From: an uncultured Spirochaetales bacterium
GTDB taxonomy: Bacteria; Spirochaetota; Spirochaetia; Sphaerochaetales; Sphaerochaetaceae
Length of the DNA stretch: 40,781 nt
Direction: 5' to 3'
Assembly: GCA_949287505.1 (NCBI GenBank)
Contig: CASEGX010000046.1
Coordinates: 1 to 40,781, forward strand
Positions within the stretch are counted from its first letter, which is position 1; each line of letters begins with the position of its first letter. Shown piece after piece: positions 1 through 7,880 of this stretch. Under the pieces are notes generated by a model. The model was not told the origin of the DNA. It made no database searches and saw nothing but the letters and a program-made list of their open reading frames with translations. The position numbers and the translations under genes were made by a program.

Positions 1-273
1 TCCTATTCCTTTGATATCAGAAAGAACCTGGGAGAGCGGGTTGTCAGGCTGAGTCTTAAGGGTGTTGATCTTCTCCGGCATCCGGAATACGAGTTCACGA
101 TTGTCCTCAACAGCTACCGTGCAACAGGTACCGGTGGATATGGTGTCTACAGAAAAGCAGAGGTCGTCGAGCGCTTCAGCCAGGATGTGCAGGATCTCCT
201 GATTGAACACTTCGAGAAGAATCAGGGGACGATAAAGATTCCGGAGAAGACAGATTTTCTTCTGATTATGTGA
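1..273 (+). CDS. 5'-nucleotidase/UDP-sugar hydrolase-like protein, C-terminal end (partial)
   Basis: The frame is open from the first base of the window and encodes the last 90 residues of a larger protein. It contains LNSYRATGTGGY, which matches the substrate-binding loop of the 5'-nucleotidase C-terminal domain (UshA, CpdB and YunD-like proteins usually read N-x-Y-R-A-x-G-x-G-G-F/Y). In these enzymes this domain binds the nucleobase, while the missing N-terminal metallophosphoesterase domain would cleave the phosphate, normally outside the cytoplasm. The stop codon overlaps the stop of the convergent ABC ATPase gene by a few bases. The family call rests on this single motif and its position near the C-terminus. 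The exact substrate cannot be judged. Confidence 0.72.
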   Translation, partial: SYSFDIRKNLGERVVRLSLKGVDLLRHPEYEFTIVLNSYRATGTGGYGVYRKAEVVERFSQDVQDLLIEHFEKNQGTIKIPEKTDFLLIM

Positions 274-1939
274 TGGTGGCGCTTTCGAGGAATTCGTTGT
301 CGGTAAGGAGTATTCTCCCCGATCCGAGTCTTTTCCCGAGCGATGCTGTGTGCGGCAGCTCCAGTCCGGCTCTGTATAGAGTCTCTGCATCGCTGAAGAC
401 TTTCCGGGGGGTGCCATCATCTATCATAGCGCCATCTGCCATGGCTATGACACGCTTGAATGCCGTGGCAACTAAATCCATATCGTGCAGTATTGATATG
501 ACAAGCTTGCCTTGTGCTGCGAGCTCGGAGATTATCGAGGCTATCATCTCCTTGCCGCTGTCATCCTGGGCAATTGTCGGCTCATCGAGAATGATGGCAG
601 CAGTGTCCATAGCAATGACGGATGCAAGGGCGACCATCTTTCTTTCATGAAGATCAAGATCATATGGATTTCTGTCCTTGGCCTTTTCAAGGTGTACCAG
701 CCTCAGAGCCTCTATGGCCTTCTTTGCTGCTTCTTCCTTATTCATCCCGATGTTTACAGGTCCGAACATCACCTCATCAAGCACCCTTGGCTTGAATATC
801 TGGTCATCAGGATTCTGGAATACATATCCAATTGATGAAGAAAGGGATGCTGCTGTTCTGTCCTTTGTGTCCTCTCCCTTGAAAAGTATTGTGCCAGCTG
901 ATGGCTTCAGAAGGCCTTTCATCAGTTTTGCAAGTGTTGTCTTTCCAGCTCCATTCTGGCCTATTATCGCAGTGGGGCGCTTGTCGAAAGAGAGAGACAC
1001 GGATCTGAGGACATCATGCCCCTCCTGATAATGGAAGGAGAGGTTTTCCAGTCTGAATATTTCCTCCGTGTTCTCTGTGCTTTCCGTTTCATTTTCATCA
1101 GCAAAAGAGACTTTTCCATTCATCAGAGTGACAGCATCATCTTCGGTTGCAGGGTAGGAGCCATCATCTTTCCTGAATCCGAGATCTTTTGCGATTCTCA
1201 GCGGAGCTGGCGGCATGACCCCATGTTCCTCACTCTCTGAGAAAACCTCGGACGGACTGCCATAGGAGATGGCTTTCCCATCATCAAGGAGCAGAATCTT
1301 ATCCGAGTACTTCGCGATCTTGTCTATTTTCTGTTCGATCATGATGACGGTTATTCCATCATCTGCAAGCTTCTCTACGACACGGAAGACCTCTTCCGAA
1401 CCTGCCGGATCAAGCTGGCTTGTAGGCTCGTCGAGTATCAGGACATCTGGCTGTAAGACGAGAATGGAGGCGATTGCCACTCTCTGCATCTGGCCTCCGG
1501 AGAGATCAAATGGATTACGATCCCTGAATGCCGCTATTCCGAGCCTTTCCAGTACATCGTCCGCTCTCTTTATCATCTCGTCTCTGCAGATGCCGAAATT
1601 CTGCATCCCGAAACACACCTCGTCATATACAGTGTCCTTGGCTCCCGAAAGCTGATTGAATGGATTCTGAAACACCAGACCGACCTTTCTTGAGAGTTCG
1701 CTGACCGGAGTCTTTGCCGCATCCATTCCGTCTACGATGACAGAACCGCCATAGGCTCCCTTGTAGAACTGCGGCACAAGGCCGATTATTGCGCTTGACA
1801 GGGTGGACTTGCCCGCACCATTGCGGCCTATCACACCAAGAAAGCTTCCTTTCTCTATCTCAAGAGATATTCCATCAAGGGCTAGATGTTCTGTTTTAGG
1901 GTATCTGTATTTCAGGTTGCTGATTTCTATATAAGCCAT
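266..1939 (-). CDS. ECF transporter double ATPase (EcfA1-EcfA2 fusion)
   Basis: This protein has two ABC ATPase domains in one chain of about 557 residues and would power vitamin- or nucleoside-type uptake through an energy-coupling factor transporter. The first half has Walker A GRNGAGKST, signature LSGGQMQRVA and Walker B VLILDEPT. The second half has Walker A GQNGAGKTT and Walker B AAIILDEPT, but its signature reads LDLHERKMVALA instead of LSGGQ. Degenerate second signatures of this type occur in fused ECF ATPases. I chose the ATG at 1939 because a GGAG lies 8 nt before it; the upstream in-frame ATGs lack one. The start overlaps the end of EcfT by 13 bp, so the two are probably translationally coupled. 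It is the last gene of a four-gene minus-strand operon. Confidence 0.9.
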   Translation of the reverse strand: MAYIEISNLKYRYPKTEHLALDGISLEIEKGSFLGVIGRNGAGKSTLSSAIIGLVPQFYKGAYGGSVIVDGMDAAKTPVSELSRKVGLVFQNPFNQLSGAKDTVYDEVCFGMQNFGICRDEMIKRADDVLERLGIAAFRDRNPFDLSGGQMQRVAIASILVLQPDVLILDEPTSQLDPAGSEEVFRVVEKLADDGITVIMIEQKIDKIAKYSDKILLLDDGKAISYGSPSEVFSESEEHGVMPPAPLRIAKDLGFRKDDGSYPATEDDAVTLMNGKVSFADENETESTENTEEIFRLENLSFHYQEGHDVLRSVSLSFDKRPTAIIGQNGAGKTTLAKLMKGLLKPSAGTILFKGEDTKDRTAASLSSSIGYVFQNPDDQIFKPRVLDEVMFGPVNIGMNKEEAAKKAIEALRLVHLEKAKDRNPYDLDLHERKMVALASVIAMDTAAIILDEPTIAQDDSGKEMIASIISELAAQGKLVISILHDMDLVATAFKRVIAMADGAMIDDGTPRKVFSDAETLYRAGLELPHTASLGKRLGSGRILLTDNEFLESATIT

Positions 1940-2703
1940 GACACGATTCTCCATATGCATGCTGCGAGAGTTGAGGCAATCAGGACAACCGTGATGGCTC
2001 TGTCACCCCTGTGTTTCTGCCAGGTCCTCAGATATGTACGCTTTCCCTTTGTTCCGAACCCTCTCACTTCAAGTGCGATTGCTCTTTCCCTTGTGTTAAT
2101 CAGCGAGCTTGTGACGACTGGAGTTATGAGAGGAATGAAGGCCTTCATCCTTACACTGAGCTTTCCTTCCGTTTCCATTCCCCTGCTTCTCTGTGCATCG
2201 GTGATGGTGTCCATTGTTCCCATCATCTGCGGGATGATACTGAAAACTGATGAGATCACATAGCTCAGACGTGGAGAGAATCCATGCCTTTCCATTTCAT
2301 CGGCAATATCCTCAGGTTTCGTCGTGAGCACAAGGATGGAGAATGAAAGCAGCATGTTGATGATGACACATCCTGTTCTGAGTGCCTTCATCAGTCCTTC
2401 CTTGTAGAAGATTACCGGTCCAATGGTCAGTACCGGTGTGATATTGTCTCCATCGAAAAGACCTTTTATCAGGAAGATCGTTGCGATGATTGTGAATGAG
2501 AAGATGATCAGGGCCCTTGCACGCTTAAGCGACTTCCCGCTTATGAGAATTGCCATATCAAGGACAATCGCTACAGCATATGCCCATAGCGTATGCAGGA
2601 AAAGCGGTATGAGTATTGCCGCAGCTATGTACATCAGCTTTGTGAAGGGATGGACGCGGCAGAGCCACGTCCCGTTGTCCTTGTATAAACTGATGCTTCT
2701 CAC
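1927..2703 (-). CDS. ecfT: ECF transporter transmembrane component EcfT
   Basis: This is an integral membrane protein of 258 residues with several hydrophobic segments, of the CbiQ/EcfT family. It couples ATP hydrolysis by EcfA to the substrate-binding S component. The two coupling motifs expected in the C-terminal cytoplasmic helices are visible as AQRSRG and ALEVRG. The start is GTG, directly after the TAA stop of the S-component gene, with a GAGAGG ribosome site about 9 nt before it inside that gene. The family is clear; the motifs do not reveal the substrate. Confidence 0.9.
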   Translation of the reverse strand: MRSISLYKDNGTWLCRVHPFTKLMYIAAAILIPLFLHTLWAYAVAIVLDMAILISGKSLKRARALIIFSFTIIATIFLIKGLFDGDNITPVLTIGPVIFYKEGLMKALRTGCVIINMLLSFSILVLTTKPEDIADEMERHGFSPRLSYVISSVFSIIPQMMGTMDTITDAQRSRGMETEGKLSVRMKAFIPLITPVVTSSLINTRERAIALEVRGFGTKGKRTYLRTWQKHRGDRAITVVLIASTLAACIWRIVSWLI

Positions 2704-3312
2704 TTAATCGAGCCTCTCGACTTCATCGCTTGCATCGTAGAGTGATGTGAGCTTATCCGGAAGCGCCTTGAGAATGAGGAATGTGAGGATAAGTGTGATG
2801 ATCTTGTCAGGAACATCGACTATGATCTCATCGAACAGAGATGAAAGCCATAGCGGAAGAGAAGCTGCCTGTGAGGCTGCGAAAACCGCATCTCCCCACA
2901 CGTTTCCGGTCTGTCCTCCCCAGAACACAATGTTCAGAGGTGTTGAGATGGCAATGGCTACCGCTCCTGCGACGAGTGCCGTGATGATTGAGCGCGGGAA
3001 GCTCTTCATGAAACCGGCTCTTGCCATGATTCCGACAAAGAAACCTATGAAAAGGCTGGTCAGTGCATAAATCAGGGTAATTGAATCTCCTGTTGTAAGG
3101 CCATATATGAGGTTATTGGCAGCTCCGCAGATTCCTCCGATGATCGGACCTCCAAGGCATGCTCCCAGACATGTGCCGATTGAATCCAGCCATAGCGGCA
3201 GCTTGAGTGCGGAAGCGAATAGCTTTCCGATGTAGTTGATGCCGATACATGCCGGTATCAATACGATTGAAGCAACATCGAACTTTGTTCTGAAAATGTC
3301 TTTTGCTGTCAT
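2704..3312 (-). CDS. ECF transporter substrate-binding S component, substrate unknown
   Basis: This is a small hydrophobic protein of 202 residues with about six membrane segments and glycine-rich turns such as GACLGGPIIGGICG, typical of ECF S components that capture the transported molecule. It lies between the nucleoside phosphorylase gene (1 nt away) and ecfT (0 nt), so the four genes should be one transcript. Neighbouring phosphorylase and transporter genes suggest that it brings in a nucleoside or base, but that is inference. I could not assign it to a characterised S-family such as RibU, ThiT, BioY or FolT. Confidence 0.8.
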   Translation of the reverse strand: MTAKDIFRTKFDVASIVLIPACIGINYIGKLFASALKLPLWLDSIGTCLGACLGGPIIGGICGAANNLIYGLTTGDSITLIYALTSLFIGFFVGIMARAGFMKSFPRSIITALVAGAVAIAISTPLNIVFWGGQTGNVWGDAVFAASQAASLPLWLSSLFDEIIVDVPDKIITLILTFLILKALPDKLTSLYDASDEVERLD

Positions 3313-3313
3313 T

Positions 3314-4054
3314 TCAGTCCTCCTTTATCCTGTGCAGTGCTTCAAGTGCAAGGATTATCTCATTTTTCTCGCCCTCCATGGAGAGACGTTCGTGGTCCGC
3401 ATATCTTCCTACGGATGATGGCACATCGCTCTGGAAGGCAGAGACTGTATTCAATATGGATGCCGCATGTACTCCTCTAAGAGAGGCGACTGTGAGAAGA
3501 GTGGCTGTTTCCATGTCTGAAGCCAGAGCTGGTGTTGCCGCCCATTTTCTGTAGAGCTCCGGATTGCGGTCACTGTACATCGTGTCATGGCTGCGGCAGA
3601 TGCCTTTGTGACAGGTGAAGCCTAGCTTTCCAGCCTCATCTGAGAGTATGGACAGAAGCGTGAAGTCTGCAATGGCCGGATAGGACAGGTCTATGTAACC
3701 GCGGCTTGTACCGTCATCTCTTATCGCGCCGGTGACAATGACAAGGTCTCCGACATGCACGTTTTCCTTCAGTGAGCCTGAGCTTCCGATTCTGATAATC
3801 CATTTCACTCCCAGCCTTGCCAGTTCCTCAACTGCGATGGCTGCAGAGGGACCTCCCATACCGGTCGACATTGCAAGGATTCTCGTTCCCTTGTATTTAC
3901 CCGCAATGCTTCTGTATTCCCTGTTCATCCCGAAATCAGAGACATCGTCGAAATATCCTGCGATTCTTTCTGCTCTTTTCGGATCTCCGGGAAGAATGGC
4001 CAGATCGGTGTCTATGTCATTTCCAAGCTGTATGTGAGGCATTCTATCATTCAT
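3314..4054 (-). CDS. Nucleoside phosphorylase, uridine phosphorylase-like
   Basis: This 246-residue protein belongs to the nucleoside phosphorylase-I (PNP/UDP) family, which cleaves a nucleoside with phosphate into base and ribose-1-phosphate. Visible motifs are LPGDPKRAE (phosphate loop), STGMGGPSAAIAVEEL, IRIGSSGSL and SDMETATLL near residue 185, where the Met-Glu contacts ribose. The Gln and Arg that select uracil in E. coli Udp (a PGQER-like loop) are not clearly present, so base preference is open. The start at 4054 has AAGGAG 6 nt upstream; an earlier in-frame ATG would swallow that ribosome site. It is the first gene of the ECF operon and is divergent from the cysteine hydrolase gene. 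Confidence 0.88.
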   Translation of the reverse strand: MNDRMPHIQLGNDIDTDLAILPGDPKRAERIAGYFDDVSDFGMNREYRSIAGKYKGTRILAMSTGMGGPSAAIAVEELARLGVKWIIRIGSSGSLKENVHVGDLVIVTGAIRDDGTSRGYIDLSYPAIADFTLLSILSDEAGKLGFTCHKGICRSHDTMYSDRNPELYRKWAATPALASDMETATLLTVASLRGVHAASILNTVSAFQSDVPSSVGRYADHERLSMEGEKNEIILALEALHRIKED

Positions 4055-4100
4055 ACCGGACTCCTTTGATACCATTCTAACTCAAACTCGGCAAACAGGG

Positions 4101-4112
4101 TACAATACAATC
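4101..4112 (+). promoter_or_regulatory. -10 box TACAAT next to start codon, leaderless-type
   Basis: TACAAT occupies 4101-4106 and the ATG of the cysteine hydrolase begins 6 nt later. No Shine-Dalgarno lies between, so transcription should start at or beside the ATG. No good -35 hexamer is visible. Confidence 0.5.
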
Positions 4113-4658
4113 ATGAATGATTTGATTCTGGTTATTGATATGCAGAACGTCTACGAGCCTGGTGGAGCATGGGCCTGTGCTAATATGGAGAGGACGAAGA
4201 GGAATATTCTCCGTCTGCTTTCTTCTGGAAAGGATGCCGCGTTCACGGTCTTCGATCCGCCATCATCTCCTGCAGGGGCATGGAAGGAGTACTGCCGGGT
4301 CAACAAGGAGATAAATGATGACAGAGAGGCTGGGGCACTCATCAGTGATTTCAGAAGATATTCAGATGCCTTGCCGCTGTATCACAAGAGCACTTACTCC
4401 TCCCTTTCCGTTCCTTCTCTTCTTGCCGATGCAAGAAAGCATGACAGGGTGGTTGTGACAGGCGTTGTAGCTGAGTGCTGTGTGCTGTCAACGGTGATGG
4501 CTTTGATCGATGAGGGAATCCCATTTGTCTACATCAGGGATGCTGTTTCCGGGCTTTCTGATGAGTCGGAGGCTGAGACTGCGGCAATCATATCATATAT
4601 GGAGCCTGTGCATGGAAAGACGATGACAACAGAGGAATATCTCTGGGATGTGCTGTGA
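4113..4658 (+). CDS. Isochorismatase-family cysteine hydrolase
   Basis: This 181-residue protein has the catalytic triad of the isochorismatase/nicotinamidase superfamily: Asp9 in VIDMQN, Lys92 in YHKSTYS and Cys123 in VVAECCVLST, each in the expected context. Family members hydrolyse small amides or isochorismate-type ethers, and nicotinamidase (NAD salvage) is a common function. I could not see metal-binding residues well enough to call nicotinamidase. The gene is monocistronic. It has no ribosome site, but a -10 box lies 6 nt before the ATG. No convincing terminator follows; only a weak GTTG/CAAC hairpin with a T-run sits near 4697-4715. Confidence 0.85.
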   Translation: MNDLILVIDMQNVYEPGGAWACANMERTKRNILRLLSSGKDAAFTVFDPPSSPAGAWKEYCRVNKEINDDREAGALISDFRRYSDALPLYHKSTYSSLSVPSLLADARKHDRVVVTGVVAECCVLSTVMALIDEGIPFVYIRDAVSGLSDESEAETAAIISYMEPVHGKTMTTEEYLWDVL

Positions 4659-4752
4659 TTTTCCCCCGTCGCGTTAATTTCTTGTGAAAAATCTTTGTTG
4701 CAGCAACCTTTTTTTATTTGATTTCCTGAAAAATCCATGTAACAATACTTTC

Positions 4753-4858
4753 TGTTGAAGGGGACTCTGATAGACCCAGCAGGTTCCTGGATGGCTCTCA
4801 TGACAAAAAGTGGGAACAAGGAGGTTTGCCGCTGGTTTGCTCCAGCGGTGATTTTTTT
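4753..4858 (+). ncRNA. Probable independent small transcript upstream of galM
   Basis: About 105 nt lie between a modest promoter (TTGATT at 4718, AACAAT at 4741, 17-nt spacer) and a strong intrinsic terminator ending at 4858. galM has its own TATAAT after this terminator, so the segment looks like a separate short RNA rather than a leader. It contains AAGGAGGTTTG (4818-4828) and GGTTTGCTC (4834-4842), both complementary to segments of the sigma-54 small RNAs at 10403-10619. No known family (6S, SRP RNA, tmRNA, riboswitch) was recognised. A 39-codon frame starting at 4800 runs through the terminator and is probably accidental. Confidence 0.4.
4829..4858 (+). terminator. Intrinsic terminator
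   Basis: A perfect 7-bp stem CCGCTGG/CCAGCGG with a 6-nt loop is followed within 4 nt by seven T residues on the plus strand. Confidence 0.8.
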
Positions 4859-4878
4859 GTCCCTGTCAGCGAATATCC

Positions 4879-4907
4879 TTTCATATGTTCCATGCAGAAG
4901 CTATAAT
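4879..4907 (+). promoter_or_regulatory. galM promoter
   Basis: A consensus TATAAT lies at 4902-4907. The 17-nt-spaced -35 position (4879-4884) is poor, TTTCAT. The predicted leader is only about 13 nt and contains the AGGAGG ribosome site. Confidence 0.5.
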
Positions 4908-4927
4908 CTTCCTTGCTAGGAGGCTGT

Positions 4928-5881
4928 ATGACTGAAATCAGGAAAATTGACGATAAAGTATCTGAAGTAATCATAACTTCGGGAGAGTATAGAGCATCCG
5001 TGTTCACGCTCGGTGCTGTTCTGCATTCATTCTCACACAAGGACAGGGACATAGTCATCGGGTATGACAGCTATGAGCCATATCTGACTGCTGTGGGCCA
5101 TGTTGCGGAGGTCGTCGGGCCGTATGCAAACAGGATAAAGGATGCCGAATTCACAATGGACGGCAAGCTCTATATCCTTGAGAAAAACAACGGAAAGAAC
5201 AACCTTCATTCAGGCTCGAAGAATTTCGGAAGCAAATTCTGGAAAATCGATACCACTTCTGATAACAGTGTCAGGCTTTCCCTCGAATCCCCGGAAGCTG
5301 GCGGGTTCCCCGGAAGCCATCATGCGGAGATTACATATACGCTTACAGAAGATGGCGCACTTTCTCTTCATTACCGCGTTGAGAGCGAGAAGAAGTGCCC
5401 GGTGAATGTCACGAACCATGCATATTTCAATCTCAATGGCGAAGGGGATATCAAAGGACACCGCCTGATGCTCACTTGTCCTGAGTACCTCACTGTAGAT
5501 GATGGTCTCATTCCTATCGGAAGGGCTTCTGTTGATGGTACCCCCTATGATTTCCGCACCCCGACTGTCATCGGAGAGCGTCTTGATGGAGCATATGATA
5601 ACTGCCTTGTATTCGGCAGCGAGAGAAAGGCGGTCGTTGAAGGAAAGGATTATATTCTTGAAATGACTACGGATCTTCCTGCCGTGCAGCTCTATACGGG
5701 TATATCGCTTTCATCGACAGTCCCTGGAAAAAACGGCAAGATGCTTTTCCCGTATCAGGGCCTTGCACTGGAGTCGGAATTCTTCCCTGACAGCCCGAAT
5801 CGTCCTGATTTCCCCGGTGCGTATACAGAGCCTGGTAAGCCTTTTGAGACGACGACTGTCTATAAACTCACTGCAAAGTAA
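4928..5881 (+). CDS. galM: Aldose 1-epimerase (galactose mutarotase)
   Basis: This 317-residue cytoplasmic enzyme would interconvert the alpha and beta anomers of aldoses such as galactose and glucose. Signature regions are present in order: PYANRIKDAEF, the NLHSG histidine motif, TNHAYFNLNG with the catalytic histidine, and LALESEFFPDSPN near the C-terminus, with Glu in the position of the catalytic base. The length fits the family. I chose the ATG at 4928 because AGGAGG lies 4 nt upstream. It appears monocistronic with its own promoter. Exact sugar preference is not visible. Confidence 0.93.
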   Translation: MTEIRKIDDKVSEVIITSGEYRASVFTLGAVLHSFSHKDRDIVIGYDSYEPYLTAVGHVAEVVGPYANRIKDAEFTMDGKLYILEKNNGKNNLHSGSKNFGSKFWKIDTTSDNSVRLSLESPEAGGFPGSHHAEITYTLTEDGALSLHYRVESEKKCPVNVTNHAYFNLNGEGDIKGHRLMLTCPEYLTVDDGLIPIGRASVDGTPYDFRTPTVIGERLDGAYDNCLVFGSERKAVVEGKDYILEMTTDLPAVQLYTGISLSSTVPGKNGKMLFPYQGLALESEFFPDSPNRPDFPGAYTEPGKPFETTTVYKLTAK

Positions 5882-5955
5882 TGAGTATGTAGATTCTGCG
5901 AAGTGATGCCCTTCCTATTGCAAGGTGTCAGTTTTGCTGATAGAAGAAGGAATAG

Positions 5956-6738
5956 ATGAAAAAAGTTTCCGCATTGCTTCTGTCCATTATTCTGCTATTT
6001 ACCGCCTGTTCGACAACGGGCGGTAATGTTTCCATGCCTCTCGACCGTACTGCCTCGCTGATGGAAGCACTGGCAACAAGTCCCACAGGGGAAGCGGCTG
6101 ATGTGGAGAAAGATAGTGCGATAACCCCCGCCGCGGAGATTGTGAAGGATGTGCCTTCTCCAGAGCCTCTGCAGGAAAAAGAGGAGACGGAGGATGCTGC
6201 AGAACCAGAAGGGGTGGTGGAAACCAAGACTGAGGCCGCGAGTGAAAGCGATACACCTGCTGCTGTGCCAGAAGCTGTTGAGCCCGTGGCGGAAGATGCA
6301 GAGGAAGAGGATGCCGTTGTGATTCCTTTTGAAGAGAAGGAAGAGAGCATCACTCTGCTTCCAGCTTCTCAGGAGGAGAGCAAGGATGTCATTCCTGTCT
6401 CCGGCAAAGAGGAGGAGGCTGAGCCCGTTCTCTATCCTGTCGAGACTATAAGGGAGATTCCTGTCACAGAGGAAGAGAGCATGGCGCCGTGGATGATCAA
6501 TCTGATGATCATTCTTGTTGTCATAATGATTCTTTTCACTGCATCCTCTGCAATCAGGAATGCATATAAAGCGCCACTGAACAGGCTTGTATCCGCTGCA
6601 ATAGCCTTGCTCCTTACGTCAATTTCCTGGGTGCTTTCATATATCATTCTTGGGCCGTCGCCAATATATTTTGCCTATCTCCTGCTTCTCGGAACATATT
6701 TCGTCCTCCGTTCGACAAAGAGACAGGATGGTGAATGA
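5956..6738 (+). CDS. Acidic lipoprotein with C-terminal membrane segments, unknown function
   Basis: This is a 260-residue protein I do not recognise. Residues 1-18 form a lipoprotein signal ending in LLFTAC, so Cys18 should be lipidated. Residues from about 30 to 165 are low in complexity and rich in Glu, Ala, Pro and Val, strongly acidic and probably disordered. Residues about 175-255 contain three hydrophobic segments, the first beginning APWMINLMIILVVIMI. A lipid anchor followed by an acidic linker and membrane helices is an odd combination: the N-terminus would sit outside the cytoplasmic membrane and the C-terminus within it. A GAAGG ribosome site precedes the ATG. The stop abuts the stop of the convergent ROK gene. 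Confidence 0.75.
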   Translation: MKKVSALLLSIILLFTACSTTGGNVSMPLDRTASLMEALATSPTGEAADVEKDSAITPAAEIVKDVPSPEPLQEKEETEDAAEPEGVVETKTEAASESDTPAAVPEAVEPVAEDAEEEDAVVIPFEEKEESITLLPASQEESKDVIPVSGKEEEAEPVLYPVETIREIPVTEEESMAPWMINLMIILVVIMILFTASSAIRNAYKAPLNRLVSAAIALLLTSISWVLSYIILGPSPIYFAYLLLLGTYFVLRSTKRQDGE

Positions 6739-7788
6739 TTACAGTGCCTGCTCTATCTTCTGGATAGTATCGAGTCTTCGCAGAAGCTGTGTCCTGTAGT
6801 AGAAGAGATCAAGTGCCGCTATGGCAGCTCCTTCCCTCGTTCCTTTCTCGCCTGAAAGGGATCTGTATACTGTGATATTCCTCTTTGGGGGAAGCAGGGA
6901 TGATATGAGATTCTGAAGATATGCATAGGCAGAATCCGGAAGCATTGAAAGCTCTCCTGTGATCATAATCCCTTCTGCAGCTGTTGCCTGTACCGCTTCA
7001 GAAAGAGCCATTGCTATGGGCCTCAGAGCTTCCTTTATGGCAGCTGCGTATCCTGTATTCCGTGCAAGATCCCTCACCGACGGTGCGCCTGTTCTTTCCA
7101 TCAGTATCTTTCCTGATGCCGCAACTTCAAGGCATCCCTTGCCTCCACAGCTGCAGTTTCCATCCTTCTGAGCTTTTATATGGGCCAATGTGGGAATGTG
7201 CAGCAGGCTTTCCTTCATCAGTGCAGCATCGAAGGAGTCTGACCATGAAAGGAACAGAAATCCATCAAGATTCCCTGACTTGCTTATTTCCGATGTGGCT
7301 TCTGCGATAGCTCTTGGAATTGTTATGAGAGGGCGTGGAAAGATTGAAGTGTCGAAATCATCATCGGACGAGACAAGCGCGCTTCCATATATCCTTACAT
7401 TCTCTCCGGCACTCATCCTCTCGATAGCCTTCTTGAGGTTGTCCACAGCTTCATCGTTTCTTGGAAACCGTTCAAAGCGCAGGATATTCCCTGTGGCATC
7501 TGAGACTGAGACTGAAACGGAACGTGGTTTTATCTCGAATGCGAAGACACGTGCCGCAGTCCGGTTTATTGCAACCATTGTCCCGGGTCTTCCTGGAGAT
7601 GATTTATCTTTCATCCCTTCTGTGACCAGCCCCTCTCTGATCATGCTCTGTACCATGTCCCCGATAGAGACTTTGTTTATGCCAAGACGCCTGGAAAGCT
7701 CTGCACGGGAGCATTCTCCCTTCCTCAGTTCTGAAAGAACCTTCAGCCTGTTTATGATTCTTGCGTTATCCGGTCTTGAGAAATCCAT
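6739..7788 (-). CDS. ROK-family transcriptional regulator
   Basis: This 349-residue protein has an N-terminal winged helix-turn-helix (about residues 10-60, with SRAELSRRLGINKVSIGDMV) followed by a ROK domain. The zinc motif reads CSCGGKGCLE. The ATP-binding DxGGT of ROK kinases is absent (the region reads FEIKPRSVSVSVSD), so it is a NagC/XylR-like repressor rather than a sugar kinase. The ligand is unknown, perhaps a sugar or sugar phosphate. An ATG at 7824 extends the frame, but I prefer 7788: TACAAT sits exactly 6 nt before it and the extension overlaps this promoter. It is divergent from htpG. Confidence 0.87.
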   Translation of the reverse strand: MDFSRPDNARIINRLKVLSELRKGECSRAELSRRLGINKVSIGDMVQSMIREGLVTEGMKDKSSPGRPGTMVAINRTAARVFAFEIKPRSVSVSVSDATGNILRFERFPRNDEAVDNLKKAIERMSAGENVRIYGSALVSSDDDFDTSIFPRPLITIPRAIAEATSEISKSGNLDGFLFLSWSDSFDAALMKESLLHIPTLAHIKAQKDGNCSCGGKGCLEVAASGKILMERTGAPSVRDLARNTGYAAAIKEALRPIAMALSEAVQATAAEGIMITGELSMLPDSAYAYLQNLISSLLPPKRNITVYRSLSGEKGTREGAAIAALDLFYYRTQLLRRLDTIQKIEQAL

Positions 7789-7823
7789 GTCATGATTGTA
7801 TACGGCAAACGGCTGTTTTTCCA
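7789..7823 (-). promoter_or_regulatory. ROK gene promoter, leaderless-type
   Basis: On the minus strand TACAAT (7795-7800) ends 6 nt before the ATG at 7788, with TGGAAA (7818-7823) at a 17-nt spacing. There is no ribosome site, which predicts a leaderless message. Confidence 0.5.
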
Positions 7824-7852
7824 TTGCCGATTGCCATCTCTCTTAGTATCTT
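7824..7852 (+). promoter_or_regulatory. Possible htpG promoter
   Basis: TTGCCG (7824-7829) and TATCTT (7847-7852) are 17 nt apart and each matches consensus at four of six positions. No CIRCE inverted repeat is visible upstream of htpG. Confidence 0.35.
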
Positions 7853-7880
7853 CCAATCTGGATACCCCAAGGAGGGAATT

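Noticed and set aside
4697..4715. Terminator after the cysteine hydrolase gene
   Set aside because: There is a T-run, but the stem is only four pairs with a three-base loop; too weak to list as a feature.
4800..4919. 39-codon plus-strand frame starting with ATG upstream of galM
   Set aside because: It runs through a strong intrinsic terminator, and no ribosome site is visible before its ATG.
7761..7880. N-terminal extension of htpG
   Set aside because: The extension overlaps the ROK gene and its promoter, while the ATG at 7881 has a perfect AAGGAGG and the usual HtpG start.
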